Source: Cycas panzhihuaensis (Eukaryota; Cycadophyta). From it: 64,000 bases of DNA. The stretch is taken from NCBI GenBank assembly GCA_023213395.1, contig CM041465.1, positions 98,525,741 to 98,589,740 on the forward strand, read 5' to 3'. A model generated the notes under the pieces. That model saw only the letters and a program-made list of their open reading frames with translations, ran no database searches and was not told the origin of the DNA. Below are positions 11,271 to 23,599 of this stretch, one piece after another. Each line of letters starts with the position of its first letter. Position 1 is the stretch's first letter. Made by a program: the position numbers and the translations under genes.

Positions 11271-11928
11271 ATTAAATCCTTTTAAAGTTTATTTATATGT
11301 TTATTCTGGTTTTGATATAGATCTTATAGTATCTCTCTTAGATAATTTATTTTATGAAGTCTTGCTTCAACTCTAGGTTTATCATTTTGAATCACTTAAG
11401 ATCTTGATAGGATTTTATCAAAACCTAGGTCAAGAATATCTCTTGGATTAGGCTCAATCATAATTTATTTACCTTCATCAACTTGAAAATCCTTCTCATT
11501 ATTTGAATAATTTTTTAAAACTTATATACTTAAATTTAAATCAATATTCAAAATAAGAACTTCACTTGAATTTAAATCATTAACAACATCCATAAATATA
11601 GGTAAATTTGATACATCTTCAACTTCAAATATAATCTCCCTTGAAATAATAGGAACATCTATAGAAATCAGTAAAGAAACTTCAATATTTTGAATTATTT
11701 AATCACATTTATTTGTAAATTCTTCACATACAATAATAGTAGCAAGTTTATCATACTCAACATACTTAATAGTAGTAGAACATTGATAGTCTCTTCAACA
11801 ATGCATTCAATAGTAGTCTCTTTATATTTAATACTAGATTTATCAACAATATTTTCAAATATATTCTCCTTTTGTTGATATACTTTCTCAAGTTGTTCTT
11901 AACATTCCTTAACCTAAACTTTTGTATA
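11271..11928. other. AT-rich region, possibly decayed pol of the minus-strand copia relic
   Basis: By position this should hold RT and hinge regions of the minus-strand copia relic, but I could not match any RT motif. It shows local A/T-rich, somewhat repetitive composition and nothing else. Confidence 0.35.
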
Positions 11929-12311
11929 TGTTAAATCATTGTAATTACACTTTTATTTATATGTAATTTATGTGTATTATGTGTGCTTTAGATAGCACAT
12001 ATTGTAAAATTAATCATGTTTCATATTCATGTTAAGTTCGTTGAATGTGTTTCTTAGTCGGTCAATTGTATTATTAAAAATCTTGGTATAATATTTATAA
12101 ATTAGGCCTTAAAATATTCATTTGTATATAATTTATGAGTATATATAAAAGCTTTGCCATTTTGGAGCCTCACGTGGTGACCAATTTGCCTGTGATCCTT
12201 GATTCATCTATGTTCTTCTCTCATTTTGCTTGTTTTATGCTTTATTGAGATAATTTAGTTTGATTTTATGCTAGCAACATATGATTTATAGATCTTGGAA
12301 GGTTTTTATCA
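11929..12311 (+). repeat. 5' LTR, probably of copia B
   Basis: Runs from TGTTAAATCATTG to TTTTTATCA, with TG...CA borders. TATATATAAAAG near 12130 is a likely TATA box. A primer binding site follows directly. It is 383 bases long, in plus orientation, and about 2 kb upstream of the copia B gag relic on the same strand. The link to copia B is inferred from order and strand. The sequence is unlike the copia A 3' LTR. Confidence 0.6.
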
Positions 12312-12323
12312 TGGTATCAAAGC
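12312..12323 (+). other. Primer binding site, initiator-Met type
   Basis: TGGTATCAAAGC matches the copia consensus TGGTATCAGAGC at 11 of 12 bases and starts immediately after the CA end of the LTR. Confidence 0.7.
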
Positions 12324-13805
12324 TAGTTATGCTTTGGTTTGAAGATTTTTGAGAAAATAGTGGAAAACAGAGGCCCGTTCCCTTATAAATGCATCATGTT
12401 TTTATTCATTTCCTTATTTTTCTCTTAGTTATTGGTGCAAACAACTATGTTGACTAAAGTGCAGGGCTTATTCAACATATCTCAGCTTCATATAGTTGAT
12501 AATTAGTTTATGTGCAATCATACTTACTCAAAGGTCCATTTTTTATCAAATAACGGAGGAAACAACTCATTTTTCAAGCCATTTCAACCCTAGATCTAGA
12601 TAAATCCAATTGTTGGAGTTATGTTTCCCTTTCCAGTGGCTATCTAGCCTCATTTCCAACCTGTTGAAGTCCATTTATATAAGTTTTCAATAGTTCAAAG
12701 CTTATTTTTAGCCAATTTTCCTCACATAACCTCCATGCTCTTTGTAGCTCATTCCCACTCGTTTAGAGCCCATTTTTCATCAAACCTACATCCACTAGAT
12801 TTCTCTGACCTTTTTATCCCTCCTCCATTAATATTAGATTAAACCTCTAAAGATTTCCTTAAGTTCTAGCCCTTTATTATACCACATGGGCTGTGCATTA
12901 TCATGCATAGGATGCACACCTCCACGACCTTTCTTTTATAAAAAATCTTCTTATTTTTTATTAATTTCTAACTTTAATCATTACAATTAAATTTAATTTG
13001 AGTTTATATATTTGGGCCTTTAGCCCCCTTGATTTGGTCATTTGATCTCTTATATGACCATGTTCTTCATCAAAAGGGATGGATTCCAAATGACTATATG
13101 TTATTTTGGATTATTTTTATAATATCAAAAACTTTAGATTATATTTCATAATATTTTAGGTCCATTAGCCCCCTAGCTATATCATTGGATGGTTCTATGT
13201 AGTCTACAAGTAATCAAGGGCTAATTTCTAAAGGGGCTTAAGCCCATCCCCCTTAAGGTTCTCTCACAACAGTTTACCTCCACTATTTTGGCCATAACTC
13301 TGTAATGAGGTGTTTGATTTCTGAATTGTTTAGATTGTTAGAAAGAGGATTTAGAGGAATACAACTTGGAATAAGATTAAGCTAGATTTGAACCAATTTT
13401 GCTAAAGTTATAAGCTATTAAATAAGAGTTTGGTGTTTAAGCATCTTCAAGCCTTTTTCTCATATTTTAAAGGCTACATTTAGTTTTCTAGAAGTTCTTT
13501 TGCTGCTTTATGCTATTTTTAACCTTTAATTAGCTATCTCATTTTAGTTTTTGGGCTAACAAAGTGCATGGTATTGGTTTTTTATAGGTGTCTCTCTTAG
13601 AAGATTGAAGTGGTTCTCTCTTATACTAGCTCACTTAAAGAGCACTCTAAATCCTTCCTTATTCATTAATTTCTTTTATTTCCATATTATATTTTAATTA
13701 TTTTGTTAAAAAAGAAACTTATTTGTAATAACGTATATTATAAAATTAATTTTATCATATTAAAAAAGATAACTCCTAAATTAACATCCTTATACCAACC
13801 TTAAA
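12324..13805 (+). other. Long leader of copia B, non-coding
   Basis: AT-rich stretch between the primer site and the conserved leader block. No open frame of note. Phrases such as ATCAAACCTACATCCACTAG near 12792 and TTGGCCATAACTCTG near 13289 resemble pieces of the 1-700 region ahead of copia A, which supports a shared long leader. Confidence 0.45.
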
Positions 13806-14270
13806 AGGGGAACGATTAGGACCTCTAAAGTTACCACCCCACACATGATATTGGTGTACTCTAGTTTGTTGAAGAAACCATTGGCTATAAGATGTAATGG
13901 GTGGCACGCTAAGGTGCAAGCCTTTCTATTAGAGTTTGGAGACCAGGTTAGACTTAGAGAGGGTGGTGCTTTGGTTGGTCAAGTTCTCATCACTAGATTT
14001 ATTGCTAGGCATAAGTCCAGCGTAGGTGGAGAAACAACTTAGGAGGAGCATTGACCTTTATTGTAGCCCATGTACTAAAATATATAGAGCTTTGAGCTCA
14101 CGTACTAGTATATAAGATCCCTAATTTACCACTTATAGGTAGTCACCACTAAACAAAATAGTAATTAAGAACTTTCTTAGAGACCCTTAAGACTTAGAAT
14201 TCTAAATTAGTAGCCCTATAAGTAGATTAGTACATAAGAACATAAAACCTTAAAAACAAAAAAAAAACCT
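13806..14270 (+). other. Conserved copia leader block, copy B
   Basis: Aligns along its length with 1846-2280 ahead of copia A, ending about 50-100 bases before the gag-like reading. Shared landmarks are GATTAGGACC, GTTTGGAGACCAGG, GGCATAAGTCCAGCG and TATATAGAGC. It has no open frame kept between copies. It looks better conserved than the gag genes that follow. Confidence 0.6.
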
Positions 14271-14309
14271 TAAAAAAATAGTAGCATAAATGTTATTATT
14301 TAACATAAT

Positions 14310-16130
14310 TAAACTTAATGGTATCAACAATTTCATTCTGTGGAAAAAGTAAGTCAAAAATCTACTTATTATGAATAACTTTTGGGCTTATGTTAATGGA
14401 GACATACCCCTTCCTAGACCAACACAAGACCCCAATGAACTTGACACCTTAATTCCTCTTAATCCTATAACCTTAACTAACTTTAAAACTAAGGATAATG
14501 TTACTTTGTCCTTCCTTTGTTGTTGAAGACTAAGTAGATCAAAACATATAAATAACCCAAATCTCTCATGAGTCATGGACCAATTTTTATGGACTTTATG
14601 AGAGAAAGGATGAATCTAGGTCCTTGATCCTTAAAGCTTGCATATTCTCCATTCCTTTTGTAGGTACTATTAAAGCCCACTTTACTAAATTAAAACTATT
14701 AGGAACTAATTGATAATCTTATGTGAACCACCTTTAAATCATGACCTCATATCTAACATCCTAGATATTTTACCCATAGAATATAATAATTTTATCTCTA
14801 AACTTTATGATAATTACTCAAAAATAGACTTCATCACATTTGAGGGGCTCTTGTTATGGGAGGAGAATAAGAGAATATTCTCAATTGACTTGGGATTACA
14901 TCTACTTATGACTCAGCCCCTACCTTTGTAGCCTATAATTTAGAAAAAAGGTAAGACTATAGAAAGGATAACTTAGCAGCCAAGTCAGCTCTAAAACCTT
15001 ACTCAATAACTAGATTCTCTTAACATCTCTCAAAAGCCACATCAATAACTAACTCAACAATAATAACAACTAGTTATCACCTCGTCCAATCCAAGTTAGT
15101 AGCCACAATAATCCTAGCAACAACCACAATCTTAACCACAGAAGAATCAATAGAGTAGACCACATGTCACTTGTCTATATTGTGAAAAAACTTAACACCT
15201 CACTATTAAATGTAGGAGGTGTTAAGTTGATTTACAACTCTTGCAAAATCAAGGGAGCCGATCTTATGGGCCTAGCTTCCAATAAGTTACTTTATATTAT
15301 CAACTAACAACCCTATTTTATCAACATGGAGCACCCTCTTATCAACAAGGTAGACTAGACTACCATCAACAAAGACAAACCTATCAACAAGAAAGACCAT
15401 ACCCTCCATAAGAAGCCCCTTTCCCACAGTAAGGTGACCCTATTTTCCAATAATAAGCCCCCTATTATTAATAAGGTAGCCTTGTTTTACAATAAGATGG
15501 CCCTTTCTATACACAAGGAGAACCATCATTTCAACCACAAGGTTAATTCTACAAATAGAATTGGAATCTAAGACCTACTCAGAGTTAAAGATCACAAAAT
15601 AAGCAGTGGTTCCCTAATAGAAATCAAAGGAACTAGTAAAACATTCAACAATAAGGAGGCAATGTAGGAGATAACTAGGATTCCTTATCGTATAACCTAT
15701 TCTTTATAGCTCTAACTTCTCAACTTGATAACAACATATGGCTCCTTTACTCAAGTATAACTAGACACATGACTAAATAAAAAAAGATGTTGGAAGAGAC
15801 TTGCTTAACAAGCACCCAAACAATCACATTTAGTAATAATTTAACATATGATGTGACAAAAATTGGTAGGGCTCTAATAACTTTAAAAGATTCCAATATC
15901 AAATACCATATCAACAATGTGCTCCTTATTCTAGGAATGAAAATGAACCTGCTCTCCATCAGTCGAATGGACAAGCAAAATCTTGATGTCCTCTTTAGTT
16001 AGGACATCTATACTATTATAAAACATGAAACTAAAAACTTGTGGACATAGGACAATAGGAAGTTCTATGAGTCTTACAGGTGGATCCCTGTAGAGGCTAT
16101 GAAATATGAAGGAGAATCTAGTAAAACCTA
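14310..16130 (+). pseudogene. Copia B gag-protease relic (3' part lost)
   Basis: The gag N-terminus is visible near 14328-14400 as NGINNFILWK..VKNLLI..N.WAYV, the copia gag pattern. A UBN2-like stretch (NHDLISNILDILPIEYNNF) lies at 14750-14810. A Gln/Tyr/Pro-rich tail follows at 15300-15600. The protease site reads as WLLYSSITRHMTK near 15740-15780, where the catalytic Asp of the usual DSGA motif has become Tyr. A GAG-pre-integrase-like stretch (NNVLLILGMKMNLLSISRM) lies near 15913-15970. The element stops near 16130, exactly where a Tat LTR fragment begins. Integrase, RT and 3' LTR are missing, so a deletion or breakage removed the rest. Confidence 0.65.
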
Positions 16131-17075
16131 ATGATTATGTGTGGAGGTAAGACTTAGAGCATGTCCTTGCTTGGAGAAGCTTGGTCTCAAGCCTATTACC
16201 ATGGATATGAGCTGGAGAAGGTAGATATCAGATTAGGACACATGTATGCTAGGCATTGCGGTAACCTGCGAAATCACCTATGAGAATAGAAGAGGAGAGG
16301 AGAAAATGATGGAAGAAGAGAGGGAAAATAAAGTCTTTTTTGGGTTTTATACCTAACCCTAGCTTAATTGGATGATTAGGGTTAGGCTATGACTTAGGGT
16401 ATGACTAAGCCACATGGTAATTTTATGAAAAATGCAAAATATGCCACAGTGGATTAGAAAATAATGATTTGTGACAGTCGCCCCACGACAAACTTTGTGG
16501 TACCATGAAGTTTACCATGGTACCATGACATTTGCCACGGTGGGGTGAGAGGATGTAAAGTACAAGGAGAAAAGAGAGCTGGGAGTCCTAAAAGAGGGTA
16601 TCCCAGACCTAGGAGGGGCTGACCCCCACTGTCTAGGTGGTTGATGATAGTCATAGTGAGAAAATGACCTAGACCGAACATGGCACCAAAGAGATAGGAT
16701 TCCCAAGAAGTTGGCAACTGGATAAAGGATGCTAATCATTCCTAACAAGGCATTAAGAGTTGCGATGTGGCGACGGTGATGTGAATGGATCACATGAGCT
16801 AGTTGATATTTGAAACAACATGGAGGCGCATAGGAGGGTTATGGAGTGCTATGGGGATACATGTCCTACAGTCATCATAAGCGAAAATTATGTCAAGAAA
16901 TATGATCTGGCAACAGATGCAAGATGATTACTCAAATATATTAATCAGTCATGCAATGCGAAATAGAGACTTCAATTTGCCTTTTCTAGAGAAGTGACAA
17001 AGGTAAAAGATAGAAGTATACCTGCACTTACCTGGGTCGACTTGCCAATAACCCATTCCTGGCAGCTGGGAAACA
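16131..17075 (-). repeat. G2 3' LTR, first ~0.95 kb only
   Basis: On the minus strand it starts TGTTTCCCAGCTGCCAGG after a purine tract at 17076-17086 and aligns with the first third of the G1 LTRs. Shared parts are the AAGTCGACCCAGGTAAGTG start region, the GGTACC module at 16480-16543, and the promoter-like AGGGTTAGGTATAAAA (TATA at 16345-16351 on the plus strand). It is broken near 16131 against copia B, so about 2 kb of its downstream end is missing. Confidence 0.8.
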
Positions 17076-17569
17076 CTGCCCCATTAGTGGTAGAGTCTCG
17101 CAAGTTAGAAGCACAAATGCGATGGCAAATGCTAGCAACATAATATTAGTGATATATATACATACAAGCAAACATAACAATGGTGTGAGCTAAGGGTGAC
17201 AACGAGCGTCGTAGCAGGATGCGTGGGTGTAAAGGCAAGGGCGAGACAATATAGGGACTGCCTATGTGTCATTGTACAACCAACAAGCAATAATAGCGAA
17301 TGAGGGAGATGCCCTCATTGTAGGAGTACAACAAAAAGGTGGTGATGACTACACATAGGATCAAACAAATGCCATGAATAAGGTACTATATACAGAAGCA
17401 AGCCAAAAGCCATGGGAGCCATGTGCTAAGAGAGATGCTAAAAAGTGAAGTAAGAAAATAAATATGGTGGTCGCCATAGTTTAGCCTCATTAGAAGCTGG
17501 CTTTTAGAGGTGCAAATAGATCGTGGTATGAAAGACAAGACAACTCGAGACTTAGGCGCCTGAGCAACT
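17076..17569 (-). other. G2 spacer between second RNase H and 3' LTR
   Basis: Holds the purine tract (CTAATGGGGCAG on the minus strand) and a spacer that matches 31990-32430 in G1 and 49506-49900 in G3. Landmarks are a (TA)n tract near 17152 and GGTGTGAGCTAAGGGTGACAA. Non-coding. Confidence 0.65.
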
Positions 17570-17993
17570 GGACAAGTCTCTCAAGGTGGGTCGCTAAGAA
17601 GAGGGAGGCAATGCTCAAGGATGAGATGAACCAAGCTTTCCACCTCAGCATTAAGGGCCAGAGGAATGTGTCAGATGTTAATGGATGGAAAATAAGCTAA
17701 TAAGGACCTAGCGGTCGAGGTGAGGGCTCTCAAGCATGGGCACCACACTTGGTAGACCTAGATAAGATGGGACACCATAACTTAAAAGTCGTTGAAAGGA
17801 TGATAGGTCCATGGTGGAAGTAGAGCGCATCGGTAAGAGCCTCAATAATAGCTGTGTACTCAGCTTTGTTATTAGTGGCCTTGGGAAGGAAGATCCCATA
17901 ATGTATGAAATTGTATCTAGAAGGGTCACAGAGAATCCACACGGTAGTGGAAGGGCCAAGGTTACTCTAACTTCTGCCATCGGTGAAGATGAG
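17570..17993 (-). pseudogene. G2 second RNase H (RVT_3-like), cut by G1 insertion
   Basis: The minus strand reads WILCD....F....IFLPKATNNKAEYTAIIEAL and then TDALYFHHGPII. ATNN.AEY..I.EAL is the core of the RVT_3/archaeal-type RNase H that Tat/Ogre elements carry in addition to the one in pol. The C-terminal part (HIPLALNAEVESLVHLILE) is near 17610-17690. There are frameshifts and stops. Its start codon region lies at the very border: the Tat element G1 is inserted just after FTDGRS-coding bases, and the rest of the upstream sequence resumes at 35448. Confidence 0.75.
17989..17993 (+). repeat. Target-site duplication of G1, left copy
   Basis: ATGAG immediately before the TG of the G1 5' LTR. 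The same five bases follow the CA end of the 3' LTR at 35443-35447. Five bases is the standard size for Ty3/gypsy integrase. Confidence 0.9.
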
Positions 17994-18528
17994 TGTTTCC
18001 CGGCTCCTGAGAAAAGGTTCTGGGCAAGTCAACTCAGGTAAGTGTAGGTATGCTTCTATCCTTTACCTTTACTACTTTTTTAAAAAGGTAAATAAAAGCA
18101 TCATTTCATTGCATAGATGACTGACACATTTGAGTGATCATTTTACACTTGTTGCTTGATCATACTGCTTGTTATTCTCTCAGCCTATGATGATCAGTAG
18201 GACATGCATCCCCATGGTACTCCACAGCCCTTCTATACACCTCCGTGTTGTCCTAAGCACCACTTAGCCCATGTGATCCATCACACCCCTTACCATATCA
18301 CAACCCTTAGCACCTCGCTGAGTGTGATTGGTTGATCTCTATGCTAGTTATTGCTTTCCTGGGAGTCCTGCCGCTTCGATACCCCATCCAATTTAGGTCA
18401 TCTTCTCTATTTGACTGTCCCCATCCATCTGGATAAAGGGCTGGCCTCTCTTAGGCCTGGGGTACCTTCTTTAAGGCTCCTAAGCATCCTCTTTTTGGCC
18501 TATTTTAGTCTCTGTCACTGCACTGTAG

Positions 18529-18580
18529 CAAATGTTGTGGTACCGCAGTAACTTCGCGGTACCACAAAGTTTGCCACGAG
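18529..18580 (+). promoter_or_regulatory. GGTACC palindromic module in the G1 5' LTR
   Basis: GTGGTACCGCAGTAACTTCG, followed by CGGTACCACAAAGTTTGCC. Two GGTACC cores are embedded in mirrored (GT)GGTACC(GC/AC) and AAGTTTGCC arms that can pair. It lies about 130 bases upstream of the TATA box. Related modules lie in every Tat LTR here and next to each antisense PMD gene. A protein-binding or structural role is inferred. Confidence 0.45.
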
Positions 18581-18709
18581 GTGACTGTCATAACACATTT
18601 TTTTAAATCTACCGTGGAAATTTTCACTTTTTTTATGAAATTACCATATGGATTTGACATCTCTTAAGCCCTACCTTAACCCTAATCATCCATTCAACCT
18701 AGGGTTAGG

Positions 18710-18716
18710 TATAAAG
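18710..18716 (+). promoter_or_regulatory. Probable TATA box of the G1 5' LTR
   Basis: TATAAAG within AGGGTTAGGTATAAAGGCC. The same sequence is kept in the 3' LTR (33162-33168) and, as TATAAAA, in the G2 LTR. A T/C-rich leader follows, as expected for the LTR promoter. Confidence 0.55.
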
Positions 18717-20962
18717 GCCAAAACAACATCATTTTCCTCCTATTCTTCCACCTTCTTTTCTCTCTTCTCTCTCTTCGAGAGGAGTTTTATATAGAAATGC
18801 CCTGCAACACTTAAGTTTCCTATGTTCTAACCTAAGATCACCTATTATAGCTCTGATCTGCGATAGCAGGCTCACCAAAAAATGTCTCCAAGTATGGATT
18901 CATGCCCAAGTTTGGCCTCCATGCCCCTCCTATAATTTTCAGCGAGATTGTTTCCATATTATAGCATCCTCCTAAGGACACCCTGTAAGCATATCAGATC
19001 TGTTATTTCCTTCTATTTTTAAGGGAAGATCTACCTCATACTTAGCCCAGTAGGTACTATTTCATTGTTGTTCCATGTCTTTCTTTTGGATTATCTTATA
19101 AAAGGTTAGGTCTTTGAGCATATCATTCCTTTCCTTATTCTTTTAGTATACACAGGGGGTACTCCTCCATTTCCTATTTTTTTGCCCTCTTCATCTCCCT
19201 ATCCTCTCCTAGTTTTTTCTAAGGAGGCTATGGGAGAGGACCCATGAAGAGTGAGAGAAAGGAGCCAAGGCAAGTTCCTGTACCCACTAGGCCTGCTCCT
19301 CAAGGGCAACCCCCTTCTTCTCTTTTCTCTCCTCCACTTGTGCCTCTCTTATGTCACCAGGGAGCCTTTGGGATTTGACCTGTGCTAGATATCAATGTAT
19401 GTAGCCCTTGCTACACTATTTCCAGGCCTACATGCCTCTTTTAGACAGCTATTGCAGCCCCCAATAGTGTCCCTCATCCATCTTAGGTCTCAGCTTAGCC
19501 AACATTGCAACTTTCCGTACGTAGCATACTTGCAACATAGGCAACTTTTACGAACCTCGTAATGTTTGTTTCTTTTACTGTCCACTACTAATAGGCTATC
19601 CTGATCTATTGTTTCTTATGTCTAAGGGAAGTGTAGAGGTGTACTTGTTAGAGGGTTATCCATTCTGAGGCTAACCTCCCCTATACCTTACCGTGTGTTG
19701 TTGGTTTTCTTGGGAGTTGTAGAGTTATTCTTTGGTGGAAGATTATTTAACTCAAAACACTCTAACTTGCAACATTTTAGTGTTTTGATATTATATATAT
19801 ATGCATATACTTGCTTTGTAGCCTAGCAGCCCCTTTGGAAAGGGCAAGGAACTTTGTGATTATAGGTTTGCCGTGCCATTTATGGAGGAGGATAAATGAC
19901 GACAATCCAGGTGCATTTCCCTGCCTCCTTTTCTTTGGTTGTTCTAGCCTTTCTATAGTCCCTTTTTTCATTTATGTTTTCTTGCCTCTTTCTTTTCATT
20001 TTGGGGGAGGTAAGGAAACCCCTACACTGCTCATACATTGGGAGAGGGGAAAGAGGAAGCGGGTGTAGCACAAGATAAAGATCACGTTTCAACTGCATCG
20101 CTCTTCCAGGTATGCTGCTTTCATTTCGTTGGTGTTTTCTTACTTCTTTTAGCTTATATGTTTGCATGAAAAGACATAAGGGAATACAGTAAAAGAGAAC
20201 TAATAAATATTATCATCTTGCATATTAGTTCGCATTCTAGGAAAGAGCATATGTTAGAGGATATCCCCTATCTCCTTCCGTTCAATTACATTATCGTGCA
20301 CTTTGTATGATATCTTGGGTTATCTCTTTGTTTCTCCTTCCCTTGTTTAAAATGAAATGAGAGTGATGATTTATCTTTGAGGGAAAAGTATACTTATTGT
20401 TCTTTACACATATATGCTTTGCATACCTCTCATTTGCACATACATATAACTAGTCTCCACCCTATTGTTGCATATAGAGATTAGACCCTCTCACATGCGG
20501 AGTGGTGGGAACTCCTTCTGGTACCACTCTTTGTCTGTCCAACATCCTCTTCAAGTGGGTTAGTTCTTAGAGGATTCATCCCCTAAGATCTCCTTTTTTT
20601 TATCTCATCATATCTACACACGTCTCACCTACATCCCTTAGCTTTCTTTCCATGAGGGTTTGTTCCCTTGTTGGGTCTTGCCTTCCTCTTCCAGCCATCC
20701 AAGGGTAGGAAGACCCTTGTTTTGAGGTTACTCAGGCAACTTAGGACATCCCTCACCTACGCTCTCCTTCAAAGCCAAAAGTTAAGTTATCTAGAGGAAG
20801 TTATGTGCCATTCATGGGTCTTGAATGTGCATTCTGACACACGGATGCCCTATGTGGGTGCTTCCTTGCACTTGTTAGTTTGATCCCTTTATCCTAGAGC
20901 CTTTAGTTGATAGTCTTAATCCCAACTAGGTGTAGTTACCATCCCCATAGATGCAATTCCAC

Positions 20963-20980
20963 TGGAGACTATACTGGGGA
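20963..20980 (+). other. G1 primer binding site (tRNA-Arg-like)
   Basis: TGGAGACTATACTGGGGA begins one base after the LTR. Together with the G3 site TGGCAACCATACTGGGGA it suggests an ancestral TGGCGACT.TACTGGGGA. This resembles the tRNA-Arg-complementary site known for Tat/Ogre elements, with mismatches in the middle. The tRNA assignment is an inference. Confidence 0.6.
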
Positions 20981-21163
20981 CTCGCCAGTAAGGGAATTAG
21001 TCTCTCTCCCTTTCTTTTTGGTGCTACTACCTCTTGGTAGCTTTCCCTTTTGATCTTGTTGGGCAGCCCCCAATACGTACACTACCTTGTTTCTCTTTTC
21101 TTCTAGCACATACGTAGGACTTGCATGTGATGATTCTCACGTCGCTTATGAGGCCTACCTCCA

Positions 21164-23590
21164 TTGTTGGAAGAGCCCTCATATCATTCCCTTCCCATAT
21201 CGAATCCTGATTCGATCATGGAGGAATCTATTTTAGATTGGACATACCACACTTATGTGTCCAATTCCCTAGAGCCACCTACTTCCTTCCAAGGGTTCGC
21301 TCAAGGAAGTGAAGATCCCATTTATTATCTGGGTGACCAACCACACCCTCAATCTCACCATTCCTCTACTCACAGAGTAGAACCTTCATCTCTTTTAGAG
21401 TTTTGCCATCCCCTTGGCAATTCTCATGAGGATTGTCCTATGAGGTCTGCTTCATACGAGGCTCCTTCTACCTCTTATGATCAGGTGGATACCCCTCCCA
21501 CTGATGTAGTAGAAGCCTTAAGCCAATATTTCCAAGCCGCCCCATCTCCAACCACACCCAAAGTGGTTTGAGAATGTCTTGCGAAGCGTTGTGCCCATTT
21601 CTTCTACATCTCCTTCACCTCGCTCATCTCATTTAGCTACTTTACCCACGATGAGCTTGTCTTTTACCTCTTATCCTTCTCCTTATGGTGTATATTCCTT
21701 AGGGACCACTCAGGATATGTCATGTTCCCAACTCGGGTTGAGCATGCCCCCAGCTAGTCAAACTGCTAGTCCTCCTCCCACCATTGTTTATCCACCTACT
21801 AGACCTAGGGGACCCACATGTCTCCTTACTTCTAGTCACATAGGGTCCATCTCTACACAATCCCAATACCAACCTAGGGACCCTTCTCTTTATGTACCTC
21901 TAGGTTACACTGCTCAACCATGGGGGCATAGTAAAGGGAATTCCCTGTCTGCTTATGGGGTGGACCCTCTGCAACCTTATGGGGTCGCACCACCCATGGG
22001 CAGCCCATATGGGCAGAATCTAGTTCCTCACCTCTCCTTTTTGCCATCTTATATGGCATCTTATATCACACCTTTGCAAGGAGGGCTACCTCCTTCTTAA
22101 GGCATATTCTCTCAAACTCCTTTTTAATAAGGAGTGCTCTCTCTAAGAGGGATGGGTACGTCATACCTATCTGCTTCGATGTAGGTTTCTTCGAATGTGG
22201 GATTTGTGCCTTCTCACTAAGCGGTAGAAGGACAACATCCCCTTTTGAACCAAACCCTCCAAGGAGGATTTGGCCAAACCTACCTACCATCATTTCTAGC
22301 TTTCGTTGACCCTATAGTCCAGTCAAGGGCATGCCTTTTTATGGATTATCAGTCAACCCCCTTTCCATTGAGGTGTTAAGAACTAACTTACCGCTTCACC
22401 CCCTCGAAGTCCCCAAATTTGATGGGACTTCGTCGCAAGACCTAGGGGAGCATATTTGTAGCTTCTCTATGGTATGCATTAACTACTGGGCCTATGACCA
22501 CATCCTCATGAAACTATTTCTGTGGTCTCTTCAAGGCAATACCCTTAAATAGTTTTATCACCTACCTGCACATTCTATCTTCTCATTTCAGCAACTCATG
22601 GATGAGTTCATCAACTATTTTGATGTGGCTTGCCCATTTGAGTGTGGAATAAAATCCCTTTTGTCGCTTAAACAAGGTCACGATGAAATGAATCATGACT
22701 TTGTGCAGTGTTTCCATGACCTTCTTCATTCCACTAAGGCTACTTTGCCTGAAGAGTTAAAGAGGGACCTTTTTGTCAATGCCCTTCATCAAGAAGTCCA
22801 CATAGAAGTCCTCAAGATGGAGGCAACTATGTGCGGCTCTGCCATAGTGAAGTGCTTGGGACTCGAGGCTATTGAGATCTAGGATGGACTCAAGAAGCCT
22901 CTAAAGTCCTCACAACGATGTGAGGCCGCACCACCATCAAAAGAAACCAAAACTTAACAACCCACAAGGTCTTCTTCCCATTCTATCGAGAAGACTCTAG
23001 ACACGCTCACTTCATCCATACATTCATTTGAACGTACTATGAAGGAGCTCAAGCTCCAGGCTCCTTCATCTCCCATGTCTAACAAGCTAATTCACTAGGC
23101 TTCCCAAGCTGCTCCTTCCAGGGGTGGTAACACCTAGTCCTCTCAAGTAAGGAAAATTGACTCCTCCCTCGAGAAGAAATAATGCTCCATCCATGGGGAG
23201 TGCTTCTACAATGATTCGCAGTGTCGGGCCCAGCATCCTAAGGCTGCCCTGCAACACAACTCTTCCTCTAAACAGGCATCTAGGCCTAATCTAGACCAAC
23301 TCATTCATAGAGATCCCTTCCCCAAACACAGGGAACTTGATCGCAACTCTCAGTAGAAGAATAATCAAAACCAAGGAAGGTCTCCAAACCCTCGCTCTTC
23401 ACAAGCCAAAGGGAAGGGTGCAAGGAATTCATCCTTTTCCTTGGGTTCCTTTAACCAACATGCCCCTTCACCTTTGCAATCCTAGAATAAGGGAAAGAAG
23501 GTCATTCAGTTGCTTGAGACCACCCCATTATACACCTTAACCTGGTCTTAAGTGATCAAAGAGGTGAATAGTTCCTCTTCATCCGCATCT
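21164..23590 (+). pseudogene. gag: G1 gag (broken)
   Basis: Acidic, Ser/Pro-rich N-terminal part. The likely start is the ATG of MEESILDWTYHTY near 21218, aligned with MEGYPSDWAYHAF in G3. A Pro/Gly/Tyr-rich stretch with YGV and PYG repeats follows at 21600-22090. Next is the retrotransposon gag core, LPLHPLEVPKFDGTSSQD near 22387, then HICSFSM..INYWAYD, and LKQGHDEMNHDFVQCFHDLL at 22668-22725. A Cys/His patch CSIHGECF....QC near 23182-23224 stands where a zinc knuckle would be, but is not a canonical CCHC. There are stops and at least two frame changes. The family role is assembly of virus-like particles around element RNA. Confidence 0.75.
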
Positions 23591-23599
23591 TACCTTAAT

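Larger units (their letters stand above)
17994..20961 (+). repeat. G1 5' LTR
   Basis: Begins TGTTTCCCGGCTCC and ends GATGCAATTCCA. It aligns over its full length (2968 bases) with 32446-35442. It contains the GGTACC module (18529-18580), the promoter-like AGGGTTAGGTATAAAGG (TATA 18710-18716) and T/C-rich stretches. Short frames inside are not conserved between the two LTRs and are not genes. Confidence 0.9.

Noticed and set aside
6637-12311. The LTRs at 6637, 7770, 9691 and 11929 as members of one family
   Set aside because: Their starts and interiors do not align with one another beyond the short TGTT start common to many LTRs.
19811-20167. Open frames on both strands inside the G1 5' LTR
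   Set aside because: The same positions in the 3' LTR (34238-34582) differ by shifts and stops. LTRs are non-coding here.
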